A stretch of 64,000 bases of DNA from Mycolicibacterium rhodesiae NBB3 (GTDB lineage: Bacteria > Actinomycetota > Actinomycetes > Mycobacteriales > Mycobacteriaceae), in assembly GCF_000230895.2 (NCBI RefSeq), contig NC_016604.1, positions 3,596,001-3,660,000 of the forward strand, written 5' to 3'. The notes below the pieces were generated by a model. It saw nothing but the letters and a program-made list of their open reading frames with translations. It searched no databases and was not told where the DNA came from. Positions 45,671 to 54,641 of the stretch are shown piece after piece (the first letter of the stretch is position 1; the number at the start of each line of letters is the position of its first letter). Position numbers and translations under genes: made by a program.

Positions 45671-46768
45671 TTGAAGCGCCGCTCGGCGTCGTTACCGGTG
45701 TTCCCGTGGGACACCTTGGCCGACGTCACCGCGCTGGCCCGGTCGCATCCTGACGGGATGGTCGACCTGTCGGTCGGCACTCCGGTCGATGACGTCGCGC
45801 CTGTCATCCGCGAGGCCCTGGCCGCCGCCAGTTCTGCACCCGGCTATCCGACGACGGCAGGCACGCCTGCGCTGCGCGCGTCCGCGGTAGCAGCACTCGA
45901 GCGCCGATACGGTGTCACCGAACTGGCCCACGACGCCGTGCTTCCGGTGATCGGCACCAAGGAGCTCATCGCCTGGCTGCCGACACTGCTCGGCCTCGGT
46001 CCCGACGAGCTCGTCGTGGTGCCGGAATTGGCTTATCCGACATACGAAGTCGGTGCGCGGTTGGCAGGCACACCGTTCGTGCGCGCGGACTCGCTGACAC
46101 AGCTGGGCCCGCAGTCGCCCGCGCTGATGTACCTCAACTCGCCGAGCAACCCGACCGGCAGAGTGCTCGGTGTCGATCATCTGCGCAAAGTGGTCGGTTG
46201 GGCACGCGAGCGAGGTGTGCTCATCGCTTCCGACGAGTGCTACCTGGGGTTGGCGTGGGACGCCGAGCCCCTCTCGGTGTTGCATCCGTCGGTCTGCGGC
46301 GGCGACCACACGGGCCTGCTGGCACTGCACTCGCTGTCCAAGACGTCGTCGCTGGCGGGCTACCGCGCCGGTTTCGTCGCAGGGGACCCGTCCGTGGTCG
46401 CCGAGCTGCTGGCGGTGCGCAAGCACGCAGGCATGATGGTGCCCACGCCGGTGCAGTCCGCGATGGTTGCCGCGCTCGACGACGACGACCACGAACGCGA
46501 GCAGCGCGGGCGCTACGAGCAGCGCAGGGCCGCGCTCATGCCCGCCCTGCAGTCGGCCGGGTTGACGGTCGATCATTCGGAGGCCGGGCTGTACCTCTGG
46601 GCCACCCGCGGCGAGGCGTGCCGCGAGACCGTGGGCTGGTTCGCAGAACGCGGGATTCTCGTCGCGCCCGGCGAGTTCTACGGTCCGGCAGGCGCGCAGC
46701 ATGTTCGCGTCGCCCTGACAGCGGCCGACGAGCGGATATCCGCTGCCGTGCAACGACTCAAGGATTGA
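45671..46768 (+). CDS. dapC: N-succinyldiaminopimelate aminotransferase DapC
   Basis: 365 aa from TTG 45671 (MKRRSASLPVFPWDTLAD); M. tuberculosis DapC (Rv1178) starts in nearly the same place. Class I/II aminotransferase: IGTKELIAWLPTLLGLG binds PLP phosphate, NSPSNPTG at about 157-164, ASDECYLG, and the Schiff-base Lys in HSLSKTSSLAGYRAGF. It catalyses the aminotransfer step of the succinylase lysine/DAP pathway. It probably shares a transcript with fdxC (11-bp gap). Short hairpins (46771-46783 and 46784-46799) follow the stop, before the convergent regulator gene. Confidence 0.93.
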   Translation: MKRRSASLPVFPWDTLADVTALARSHPDGMVDLSVGTPVDDVAPVIREALAAASSAPGYPTTAGTPALRASAVAALERRYGVTELAHDAVLPVIGTKELIAWLPTLLGLGPDELVVVPELAYPTYEVGARLAGTPFVRADSLTQLGPQSPALMYLNSPSNPTGRVLGVDHLRKVVGWARERGVLIASDECYLGLAWDAEPLSVLHPSVCGGDHTGLLALHSLSKTSSLAGYRAGFVAGDPSVVAELLAVRKHAGMMVPTPVQSAMVAALDDDDHEREQRGRYEQRRAALMPALQSAGLTVDHSEAGLYLWATRGEACRETVGWFAERGILVAPGEFYGPAGAQHVRVALTAADERISAAVQRLKD

Positions 46769-46809
46769 TCGGACGCTGCGTCCGGCCGCCCCGACGGCCC
46801 TGAACAAGG

Positions 46810-47439
46810 CTACGTCAGCAGATTCATCGACATCGCGGTCGTCACCGCTGCGGTGCGGTCGGATACGCCCAGCTTGTTGAACGTCCGCAGCAGATGGGTT
46901 TTCACCGTCGCCTCGCTGATGTGCAGTTCGCGGCCGATCTCGGCGTTGGTCCTTCCCGTCGCGACCAGACCGAGCACCTCGACCTCCCGTGTCGACAATG
47001 CCGCCGGAACAGGTTGGCGTACAAAGCGAACCAGCCGATCCGCGACGGCAGGCGCCAGCACCGTCTTCCCGCGCGCCGCGTCGCGGACGGCGTCGGCGAG
47101 TTGGGTGCGCGAGACGTCCTTCAGTAGATATCCGGTCGCGCCCGCCTCGACGGCACGCAATATGTCGGTGTCGGACTCATAGGTGGTGACGACGACGATG
47201 CGGGTTTCCGGCAGCACCGCCAGGATCCGCTCGGTCGCCGTGACCCCGTCGACGTCTGGCATCCGAAGATCCATGAGAACGACGTCTGGGCACAGGGATT
47301 CGGCCATCGTGATCGCCTCCGCGCCCGAACCCGCCTCGCCGACGACGGTGAGATCGGCTTCGGCGTCGATCATGCCGCGCAGTCCCTCGCGGACAACGGG
47401 GTGGTCGTCGACCAACAGCACTGTCGTCGGGGTCGTCAC
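46810..47439 (-). CDS. NarL/LuxR-family response regulator
   Basis: 209 aa. Receiver domain with acidic pair Asp11/Asp12, phospho-acceptor Asp57 (VVLMDLRMPDVDG) and YLLKD Lys near 107; LuxR HTH at about 145-205 (LSTREVEVLGLVATGRTNAEIGRELHISEATVKTHLLRTFNKLGV). Partner of the kinase encoded upstream with a 4-bp overlap. Target genes are unknown; the adjacent genes on this strand side are the carotenoid oxygenase and crt operon, so control of pigment genes is possible but unsupported. Confidence 0.9.
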   Translation of the reverse strand: MTTPTTVLLVDDHPVVREGLRGMIDAEADLTVVGEAGSGAEAITMAESLCPDVVLMDLRMPDVDGVTATERILAVLPETRIVVVTTYESDTDILRAVEAGATGYLLKDVSRTQLADAVRDAARGKTVLAPAVADRLVRFVRQPVPAALSTREVEVLGLVATGRTNAEIGRELHISEATVKTHLLRTFNKLGVSDRTAAVTTAMSMNLLT

Positions 47440-48614
47440 GACGGCACCTCGACGGTCAGCCGCGTCCCGCCGCCCTCGGCTGTCGCGAGGGTCATCGTCC
47501 CGCCGACCTGCGCCACCCGGGCGCGCATCCCGCGCAAACCGAACCCTTCGGGATGTCCGTTGAATCCAATGCCGTTGTCCGTCACCGCAAGCCGTACACC
47601 CGTACCCGTAGGCGTCAGCTCGACCGTGACGGCATCCGCGCGCGCATGCTTGCGGATGTTCGCGAAGGCCTCTTGTGCGGCGCGCAGCAGCACGACGTCC
47701 GACGACATGCTCTGCGCGGGCAGATCACCGTCGATGCGCACGGTCATCGCGGCGTCCGTCTCTGCCGCGAGCCGATCGCATTGGCGCGCGATCGCGGCGG
47801 GCAGTGGTTCTTCCAGTGGGCTGGGAGTCAGTTCGGCGACCATGGCCCGCGCTTCGGCGAGGTTCTCCCTGGCCGTCGCACCGATCAATTCGACATGTCT
47901 TTTCGCGGCCGCGGTGTCGGATTCCAGTTCGGGTTCGATGGCTTGGGCGAGCATGACGATGCTGGTGAACCCCTGAGCGAGAGTGTCGTGGATCTCGCGC
48001 GCCAGCCGTTCCCGTTCGGCTGCGGTGCCCGCCTCTCGCGACAGGCGCGCGCTCTCGGCGCGGGTGGCCGCCAGCTCGGCGACCAGCAGGGCCAGCTGCC
48101 TGCGTTGTTTCATCGACCTCGTGATCACCGTGCCCACCACCGGCGCGGCCACGACTCCGATCAGCGTGATCGCCACCGCCATCGTCAGATTCGGCGCCTC
48201 GATGCCGTGGGTCAGCAACAGAATTCCAAGAGGGATGAGGTTGACGATCGTCGTCACCACCAACGCGGTACGCAGCGGCAGGGTCGAGAACACGACGGGA
48301 TACGTGGCGATCACGGCAGCGACGGACACCGGTGACGCCAGCATCGCGAGGATCCACAGGCCGACGACCATGGTGACGAATGCGACTGCGCGCCAACCGC
48401 GGTCGGGGGACCGGGTCACGCGCCGGCCGAATGCCAGCACGACCGCCGCCATTGCCGACAGCGCGATCGCGGCGCCCACCACATTGCCGGGGAAGCGATG
48501 GTCGAGCAGCACCACGGCGACGATGGTGGCGACGGCGAGACCGACCGCGTAGGCCTCCCACAGCCAGTTCCACTCACCGCCGCGCGGCCAGCCGTCGGGC
48601 GCGTCGCGGTTCAT
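47436..48614 (-). CDS. NarL-type sensor histidine kinase (HisKA_3)
   Basis: 392 aa. Six or so N-terminal membrane segments (about residues 20-165) with short loops, no large external sensor, then a HisKA_3 domain with phospho-His209 (AREIHDTLAQGFTSIVMLAQ) and HATPase_c with TVELTPTGTGVRLAVTDNGIGFNGHPEGFGLRGMRARV. This is the layout of the DesK/LiaS-like group that senses membrane state. The gene overlaps its response regulator by 4 bp. It lies next to the carotenoid oxygenase gene on the same strand (18-bp gap), so the three may be cotranscribed. Confidence 0.88.
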   Translation of the reverse strand: MNRDAPDGWPRGGEWNWLWEAYAVGLAVATIVAVVLLDHRFPGNVVGAAIALSAMAAVVLAFGRRVTRSPDRGWRAVAFVTMVVGLWILAMLASPVSVAAVIATYPVVFSTLPLRTALVVTTIVNLIPLGILLLTHGIEAPNLTMAVAITLIGVVAAPVVGTVITRSMKQRRQLALLVAELAATRAESARLSREAGTAAERERLAREIHDTLAQGFTSIVMLAQAIEPELESDTAAAKRHVELIGATARENLAEARAMVAELTPSPLEEPLPAAIARQCDRLAAETDAAMTVRIDGDLPAQSMSSDVVLLRAAQEAFANIRKHARADAVTVELTPTGTGVRLAVTDNGIGFNGHPEGFGLRGMRARVAQVGGTMTLATAEGGGTRLTVEVPS

Positions 48615-48632
48615 GCGGCGACCTTAATCCTC

Positions 48633-50129
48633 CTAGCTCCGCTCGGTCGGCACCCAGTTGCCGTGAAAGCCGTGCGGTACGCGGACCGGAAGGTGCACGG
48701 TCGCCACCGTTTCCATGGTCTGTCCGTCGAGCAACACGAGGTCGCTGCGATCGGTGGACCGGTCGTAGACGAAGCCCATCACGACGCCGTCGTCTTCTGG
48801 CACGTCGTCACCGGACGGGACGAACACGAATTCGCCGGGTTCACGGCCGGGACCGAAGGCCACCGACTGTGTGGTCTTGGCGTACAGGTCGTGTTTGAGG
48901 ATCGCATCCGGGGCCGAAATGCCCGTCGACCCGGCGGTGTAGCTCACCGCATAGCCGTATCGGTGTGCCCGGCCGACGCGCCTCTCGTCGACCCGCGGAA
49001 ACTCCTGAGCGGTGTCATCGAGGCGTTCCTCGTGGACCTTGCCTGCGGCCAGATCGACCGTCCATCGGTCCAGCGACTGGGTGCCGGGCACCAGGCTGGT
49101 GCCGGACGCGAAGACCGAGGAGTGTCGCACGACGTCGAGCACAATGCTGTCGCCCTCGGGGGACGTCACGTCGTAGGCGTTGAGCGGATGGAAGACGTAG
49201 CAGGGCTGCACTTCGAACCAGCGGATGTCGGAGGCCGATCCCTCGCGGGGCATCACACCGACGCGCGCCTGCCGTTCGGGCGCCCAGCGATAGGGCATCC
49301 CGCCCGACGGGCCCCCGCCGCCCTGCTCGGATTGACGCATCGCGCGGCGGAGCACGAAATCCGGTGCGGCGTGCCGCTCGGCCAACCGGGTCAGCACACC
49401 GGCGGCCGCCTTCCCGACAGCGGTGTGTGCGCGGTCGCGGAGGTCCAGCGCCACCGGCAGGTCGTAGAGCACGACGTATCGCTCGGTCAGCGAGAAGTCG
49501 TGCATCATGGTCTGCGCTTTCAACCGGATGTCGATTGTGCGACGCACCTTTCCATCGACCCCGGTGACGGTGTACTGCACGATGTTTCCGCGCATCGGGC
49601 TGTACGAGACGGCGTGCAGTTCACCGGTCACCGGGTCGCGCTTCGGGTGGGCGGAGTAGCCGCCGAACAGCGTGCCGCAGAAGTCGGAGGGTCCTACGGT
49701 TTCGAGTTCGTCGGTCAGTTCGTAGGGACGCGCGCCGGCCTCGACGATGGCGAGCGTCCTGCCGCCCTGCCCGATGATGTTGGTGTTGGCCGCGAAGTCG
49801 AAGCCGCCATCGGACGGACCGCCGCGCCAGTGCTCGCCCAACTTGCGCGCGACGTCCGCGGACCGCACCCAGCGGTTGCGGTACCACCGCGCGTCGCCGT
49901 CGCACAGTCGCAGTCCATGTGCCATGCCGTCGCCGAGGAACCAGTGATAGCGGGACGGGTCCGGGTCGGTGATCGGGTTCGGACCGGTACGCAGGTAGCG
50001 CCCGTCGAGGTACTCGGGCACGGTCCCCGTGATCTGCAGGTCGAGCGCGGTTGTTTCCTCCCGCACCGGGGCATAGTTGCCGTTGAGATACGGATTCTCA
50101 GTGGTGCGGGTAGGGGCTACGGTCGTCAT
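48633..50129 (-). CDS. Carotenoid cleavage oxygenase (Rv0654-like)
   Basis: 498 aa from ATG 50129 (MTTVAPTRTTENPYLNG); the frame is open upstream to 50279. RPE65/CCO seven-bladed propeller with an Fe(II) held by four His, visible in GGYSAHPKRD, MMHDFSLT, YVFHPLNAY and GFHGNW. Further blocks include RYLRTGPNP and RYHWFLGDGMAHG. Length and sequence resemble Rv0654, which cleaves carotenoids and apocarotenals with O2. It is divergent from the carotenoid operon, so native pigment is the likely substrate. The 184-bp gap holds an 18-bp near-palindrome. Confidence 0.92.
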   Translation of the reverse strand: MTTVAPTRTTENPYLNGNYAPVREETTALDLQITGTVPEYLDGRYLRTGPNPITDPDPSRYHWFLGDGMAHGLRLCDGDARWYRNRWVRSADVARKLGEHWRGGPSDGGFDFAANTNIIGQGGRTLAIVEAGARPYELTDELETVGPSDFCGTLFGGYSAHPKRDPVTGELHAVSYSPMRGNIVQYTVTGVDGKVRRTIDIRLKAQTMMHDFSLTERYVVLYDLPVALDLRDRAHTAVGKAAAGVLTRLAERHAAPDFVLRRAMRQSEQGGGGPSGGMPYRWAPERQARVGVMPREGSASDIRWFEVQPCYVFHPLNAYDVTSPEGDSIVLDVVRHSSVFASGTSLVPGTQSLDRWTVDLAAGKVHEERLDDTAQEFPRVDERRVGRAHRYGYAVSYTAGSTGISAPDAILKHDLYAKTTQSVAFGPGREPGEFVFVPSGDDVPEDDGVVMGFVYDRSTDRSDLVLLDGQTMETVATVHLPVRVPHGFHGNWVPTERS

Positions 50130-50186
50130 GCAGTAATCGTGCGCCGTCCAGGGCTGCTGCGCGACAATCTTGGGGTGGATTCGTTT

Positions 50187-50204
50187 GTCCATCGATCGGT
50201 GGAC
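50187..50204. promoter_or_regulatory. 18-bp near-palindrome between carotenoid oxygenase and crtE
   Basis: GTCCATCGATCGGTGGAC is symmetrical at 16 of 18 positions (one mismatched pair). It lies 58 bp upstream of the oxygenase ATG and 110 bp upstream of crtE, in the only gap between the two divergent units. It is a good candidate operator for coordinated control of carotenoid synthesis and cleavage; no regulator gene is adjacent other than the NarL-type pair. Confidence 0.4.
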
Positions 50205-50313
50205 ACGGCCGCTGCGGAACGGGCAAGATCGATGCAGAAGCGATGCAATATAGCGGCAAAAGTGGGTACTACCGATCATGATTGCGCCGGACGGCCCGGG
50301 GTAACCGCTAACG

Positions 50314-51462
50314 GTGCGTGAAGGGATGCGGCATTTGACTGCTGTCGACCGAATTTCGCGGGTTCACCCCACCAACCTCCAGTCGATGCCGTGCGCCAGG
50401 ACGCACACCGAGCAGCACTGGCGGCCGGCCATTCGGAGTGCCGTGCAGGGGATCGTCACGGAGTTCGTCGCAACGCGATGTGTGCCCGAACTGCAGGCCG
50501 CGGGACTGACCGTCGCATCGGAGGTGCTCAGTGACTTCGTCGACGGTGGCAAGTGCATCCGATCGACCTTCATGTACCTCGGGTGGTTGTGCGGCGCCGA
50601 CGACGACAGCGCCGCCCTGCGGGCAGCGGCCGGTCTCGAATTGCTGCACGCGTTCGCGTTGCTGCAGGACGACGTCATGGACAACGCGCCGCTCCGGCGT
50701 GGTCGACCGTCCGGACATGTCGCATTCGCCCGTTGGCACCGCCGCCGGGGAATGGCGGGATCATCGGATCGATTCGGTGAGTCCGCGGCCGTTCTGCTCG
50801 GGGATCTGTGCCTGGTGTGGGCAGCGCAGATGATGCGCGAGAGCGGGGTGCCCGCCACCGCCTTGGAGCGGGTCTGGCCCCGCTATGACGCGATGCGCAC
50901 CGAACTGGCGGTAGGACAGTTCGCGGACCTGATCAACGACGCCAGTCGATTCCCGACGCTGGACAAGGTGCTCGACGTATCGCGTCGCAAGTCGGGCAAC
51001 TACACCGTGAGACGGCCTCTGGAGTTGGGTGCCGCGATGGCCGGCTGTGACGAAGACGTGCTGCGCATGCTGGCCGGGTATGGCGACGCGATCGGCGAAG
51101 CCTTCCAGATGCGCGACGATGTGCTCGGAATCAGCGGCCCCGAGGCGGTCACAGGAAAACCGAGCGGAAGCGATCTGATGGAACGCAAGGCCACCAGCGT
51201 CGTGGTCGCCGCCTATCACCTCGCGGACCCCTCTCTGCGCCGCCAACTGCGCGAGTTGATGGGTGCTGACCACCTCGACGCCGCCGACATCGAACGGTGG
51301 CGCGGCCTGATCGTCGAAAGCGGAGCGGTGGACTGGATCGAGCAACTCATCGACGTGCGCCTGGCCAAGGCGTTGGCCCTCGTCGACGACACCCGCGTTC
51401 GTTCATCCGCGCGAACCGCGCTCAGCGAGATGGCGCTCGCGTGCACCGAGCGGGTGGCGTGA
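50314..51462 (+). CDS. crtE: Geranylgeranyl diphosphate synthase (CrtE/IdsA-type)
   Basis: 382 aa from GTG 50314; later starts (GTG 50318 is out of frame, ATG 50326 in frame) are possible. Polyprenyl synthetase fold: first Asp-rich motif LLQDDVMDNAPLRRGRP, second motif MRDDVLGISG (DDxxG instead of DDxxD, as in other actinobacterial CrtE/IdsA proteins), and GKCIRSTF at about residues 70-77. It makes GGPP from IPP and allylic diphosphates, the first committed supply step of the adjacent carotenoid pathway. The stop overlaps the crtI ATG (TGATG), showing coupling. Confidence 0.9.
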   Translation: MREGMRHLTAVDRISRVHPTNLQSMPCARTHTEQHWRPAIRSAVQGIVTEFVATRCVPELQAAGLTVASEVLSDFVDGGKCIRSTFMYLGWLCGADDDSAALRAAAGLELLHAFALLQDDVMDNAPLRRGRPSGHVAFARWHRRRGMAGSSDRFGESAAVLLGDLCLVWAAQMMRESGVPATALERVWPRYDAMRTELAVGQFADLINDASRFPTLDKVLDVSRRKSGNYTVRRPLELGAAMAGCDEDVLRMLAGYGDAIGEAFQMRDDVLGISGPEAVTGKPSGSDLMERKATSVVVAAYHLADPSLRRQLRELMGADHLDAADIERWRGLIVESGAVDWIEQLIDVRLAKALALVDDTRVRSSARTALSEMALACTERVA

Positions 51463-52979
51463 TGGCACTGCGCACCGTTGGCGGCAACGCTGACCATGTC
51501 GTCATCGTCGGGGCCGGCCTGGCCGGGTTGTCCGCCGCGCTGCACCTTGCGGGGCGTGGCCGAACAGTCACGGTCGTCGAGCGGGCGCAACATCCCGGCG
51601 GGCGCGTGGGCCGACTCGATATCGACGGCTATCAACTCGACACCGGGCCCACGGTGCTGACGATGCCCGACATCATCGACGATGCGTTCGGCGCGGTCGG
51701 CGAATCCCTCGCCGATCGGCTGGACCTCATGCGGGTCGACCCTTCGTACCGTGCCTCGTTCGCAGACGGAAGCTCGCTCGACGTCTTCGGCGGGCGTGAC
51801 GAGATGACAGCGGAGATCGAGCGATTCGCCGGTCGCGAACAAGCCGACGGCTATGTGCGGCTTCGAGATTGGTTGACACGCCTATACGACGTCGAGTTCG
51901 ACGGCTTCATCGCCGCGAACTTCGATTCGCCGCTGTCTCTGCTCACACCTGCGCTCGCGCGACTTGCCGCCATCGGCGGCTTCCGCCGCTGGGATCGCGT
52001 GGTGCGCAAGTTCATCAGCGATGAACGGCTCCAGCGCGTCTTCACGTTCCAGGCCCTGTACGCAGGTGTGCCGCCCCAGCGGGCGCTGGCGGTCTACGCG
52101 GTCATCGCGTACATGGACACCATCTCCGGCGTCTACTTCCCGCGGGGTGGAATGCGTGCGCTGCCGGATGCCCTCGCGGCCTCGGCGACCGGCGCCGGTG
52201 TCGAATTCCGCTACGAGACCGAGGTTTCCGGCCTGGACATCAACGGTGGGCGCGTGTCCGCGGTCCGCACCAGTAGTGGTGAGCAGATCCGCGCTGACGC
52301 GGTGGTGCTGACCACCGAGCTACCGGACACCTATCGGATGCTCGGCCGCGTACCGCGCAGACTGCTGCGGCTGCGTCCGGCGCCCTCGGCTGTGGTCGCG
52401 CACGTCGGATGCCGCGCAGTGGGCGACCACACTCCTCACCATCACAACATCCTCTTCGGGCAGGCGTGGGAGCAGACCTTCCGCGACATCATCGATGACG
52501 GGCGGTTGATGAGTGACCCGTCGCTGTTGGTCACCCGGCCCACCGCGAGTGACGCCGGCTTGGCGCCAGCCGGCCGCGACCTGCTCTACATCCTGGCCCC
52601 GGCGCCCAATACCGCCGTGGGCAAGATCGATTGGGCTACCACCGGCCCCGCATACACAGAGCAGATTCTGCAGAAGGTCGAGGAGCGACTGCCGGACCTC
52701 GGCGTGGACGCCGAACTTCTGCACGTCATCGATCCGGCCGGATGGGCCCGCCAGGGCATGGCCGCGGGGTCCCCGTTCGCGCTGGCTCACACGTTCGCGC
52801 AGACCGGGCCTTTCCGGCCTGCCAACACCGTCCGGGGTATCGACAACGCAGTTCTCTCCGGATCGTCAACCGTTCCAGGGGTCGGGGTGCCGACGGCATT
52901 GCTGTCGGGACGACTGGCCGCGGACCGGATCACCGGCGCCGTCGACCGGCGACGCCATCAACGGGTGGTGCATTCATGA
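51462..52979 (+). CDS. crtI: Phytoene desaturase CrtI
   Basis: 505 aa. FAD-binding Rossmann motif VVIVGAGLAGLSAALHLAGRG at about residues 13-33, then the CrtI blocks GGRVGRLDIDGYQLDTGPTVLTMP, YFPRGGMRALPDAL, and C-terminal STVPGVGVPTALLSGRLAADRI, the typical amino-oxidase end. It converts phytoene to lycopene through four desaturations. Starts by TGATG overlap with crtE and ends with an ATGA overlap to crtB, so the genes form a tightly coupled operon. Peripheral membrane flavoprotein. Confidence 0.95.
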   Translation: MALRTVGGNADHVVIVGAGLAGLSAALHLAGRGRTVTVVERAQHPGGRVGRLDIDGYQLDTGPTVLTMPDIIDDAFGAVGESLADRLDLMRVDPSYRASFADGSSLDVFGGRDEMTAEIERFAGREQADGYVRLRDWLTRLYDVEFDGFIAANFDSPLSLLTPALARLAAIGGFRRWDRVVRKFISDERLQRVFTFQALYAGVPPQRALAVYAVIAYMDTISGVYFPRGGMRALPDALAASATGAGVEFRYETEVSGLDINGGRVSAVRTSSGEQIRADAVVLTTELPDTYRMLGRVPRRLLRLRPAPSAVVAHVGCRAVGDHTPHHHNILFGQAWEQTFRDIIDDGRLMSDPSLLVTRPTASDAGLAPAGRDLLYILAPAPNTAVGKIDWATTGPAYTEQILQKVEERLPDLGVDAELLHVIDPAGWARQGMAAGSPFALAHTFAQTGPFRPANTVRGIDNAVLSGSSTVPGVGVPTALLSGRLAADRITGAVDRRRHQRVVHS

Positions 52980-53923
52980 TCAGTTCAGAACTCCATGCCG
53001 CCGGCGTACACGACCCCGCGCTGCGAGACGCGTACCGGCGTTGCCGCACATTGAACTCGCAGCACGGGCGGACCTTCTTCCTCGCCACCAGGCTGCTGGC
53101 ACCGCAGCAGCGCCCCGCTGTGCACGCGCTGTACGGATTCGCCCGGCGCGCCGATGACATCCTCGACGACTTCGATCCGTCCGTGCCGACGGCCGAACGC
53201 TCAGATCGGCTCCAGCAGTTGGCGACTCGACTGTTCAACAGGATGGTGGGCGGTGCAACGGACGACGGCGACCCCTCGCTGGCGGCGGTGGTCCACACCG
53301 CGCACAAGTACGGCATTCCGTGGGAGCACTTCGACGACTTCCTGGCGTCGATGCGGATGGACCTCACGACCACCGACTATCCCGACCGCGCCGCCCTCAA
53401 CCGGTACATGTACGGCTCCGCTGAGGTGATCGGCCTGCAGATGCTGCCGGTGCTCGGTACGGTCGGCGAGCGCGAGGAGGCCGCGCCGTACGCCGCTGCG
53501 CTCGGAAAGGCATTCCAGCTCACCAACTTCCTGCGCGACGTCGACGAGGACCTGCAGCGCGGCCGAATCTATCTACCCGCTGACGAGCTTGCCGTCCATC
53601 AGGTGGACCGCGATGTCCTGAGGTGGTGTCACGACCATCGCCGTACCGATATCCGGGTGCGCGCTGCGCTCGAAGAGCAACACGCCGAGACCAGACGGAT
53701 CTACCGATTCGCTCAGCACGGTATCGACCTGCTGCACCCGCGATCTCGACCGTGTATCAACGCGGCACTCACCCTCTATTCGGAGATCCTGGACCGCATC
53801 GAGGCCCTTGATTTCGCGGTCTTCGACCAGCGTGCCACCGTCGGGATGGCTCGACGCCTGCAGGTGGCCGGCCGAGGCTTCGCGCAGGCGTGGGCCGCTC
53901 GACTGCGACGCACCGGGATCTGA
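52976..53923 (+). CDS. crtB: Phytoene synthase CrtB
   Basis: 315 aa. Squalene/phytoene synthase family: RTFFLATRLLAPQQRPAVHALYGFARRADDILDDF contains the first Asp-rich motif (DDILDD), and LTNFLRDVDEDLQRGRIYLPADEL contains the second (DVDED) plus the conserved GRIYLP. It condenses two GGPP to phytoene. Starts with an ATGA overlap after crtI. Followed after 7 bp by a methyltransferase gene. Confidence 0.95.
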   Translation: MISSELHAAGVHDPALRDAYRRCRTLNSQHGRTFFLATRLLAPQQRPAVHALYGFARRADDILDDFDPSVPTAERSDRLQQLATRLFNRMVGGATDDGDPSLAAVVHTAHKYGIPWEHFDDFLASMRMDLTTTDYPDRAALNRYMYGSAEVIGLQMLPVLGTVGEREEAAPYAAALGKAFQLTNFLRDVDEDLQRGRIYLPADELAVHQVDRDVLRWCHDHRRTDIRVRAALEEQHAETRRIYRFAQHGIDLLHPRSRPCINAALTLYSEILDRIEALDFAVFDQRATVGMARRLQVAGRGFAQAWAARLRRTGI

Positions 53924-53930
53924 CGACGTC

Positions 53931-54641
53931 ATGAATCTGTCCTTCGGTGACGTGCCGGGCGCATTCGATGCAGGTGCGCCCGCGTACGACAAGCTCGTCG
54001 ACACCAATCCCGGTTATCACAAACATCTACGACTTTCAGCGCAACGGTTGCGAATACCCAACGGCGGTGCGGGTTTACGTCTGCTCGACGCGGGTTGCGG
54101 AACGGGTGCGTCCACCGCTGCGTTGCTGGCCACCGCCCCCCGGGCCGAGATCGTCGCGGTCGACGCGTCCGGTGGCATGCTCGAACAGGCGCGGGCCAAG
54201 TCGTGGCCGTCATCCGTGAGCTTCGTGCACAGCCGGATAGAAGACATCGCCGACACCGGCGTGCACGGGCCATTCGATGGCATCCTGGCGGCCTATCTGA
54301 TCCGCAATGTCGACGACAAGGACGGGCAGCTGCGCCGGTTCCGCGAACTGCTGGCCCCGGGCGGAACCATCGCCGTGCACGAGTACTCGGTGCGTGACTC
54401 GATGATGGCCAAAGCTGTGTGGAACGCGGTGTCTTCCGCAATCATCATTCCCAGCGGCCGTCTGCGCAGCGGAGATGCGTCGCTGTACACATATCTACGC
54501 CGAAGTGTGAACAGATTCGACGGCGTGCGGGCGTTTGAGGCCAGGATGCGATTCAACGGTTTCGAGGGGGTCCGCAGCGAGACGATGCCCGGCTGGCAGC
54601 ACGGCATCGTGCACACCTTCCTGGGACGGGCTCCGCAGTGA
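53931..54641 (+). CDS. SAM-dependent methyltransferase in the carotenoid operon (CrtT-like)
   Basis: 236 aa from ATG 53931. UbiE/Coq5-type fold: LRLLDAGCGTGASTAALLATAP at about residues 46-67, AVDASGGMLEQA, and FDGILAAYLIRNVDDKDG (motif post-II). A methyltransferase gene called crtT sits next to crtU in Streptomyces carotenoid clusters, and this gene has the equivalent place (between crtB and crtU), so the same unknown step is likely. The 3' end overlaps crtU by 4 bp. The carotenoid substrate is not known. Confidence 0.8.
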   Translation: MNLSFGDVPGAFDAGAPAYDKLVDTNPGYHKHLRLSAQRLRIPNGGAGLRLLDAGCGTGASTAALLATAPRAEIVAVDASGGMLEQARAKSWPSSVSFVHSRIEDIADTGVHGPFDGILAAYLIRNVDDKDGQLRRFRELLAPGGTIAVHEYSVRDSMMAKAVWNAVSSAIIIPSGRLRSGDASLYTYLRRSVNRFDGVRAFEARMRFNGFEGVRSETMPGWQHGIVHTFLGRAPQ

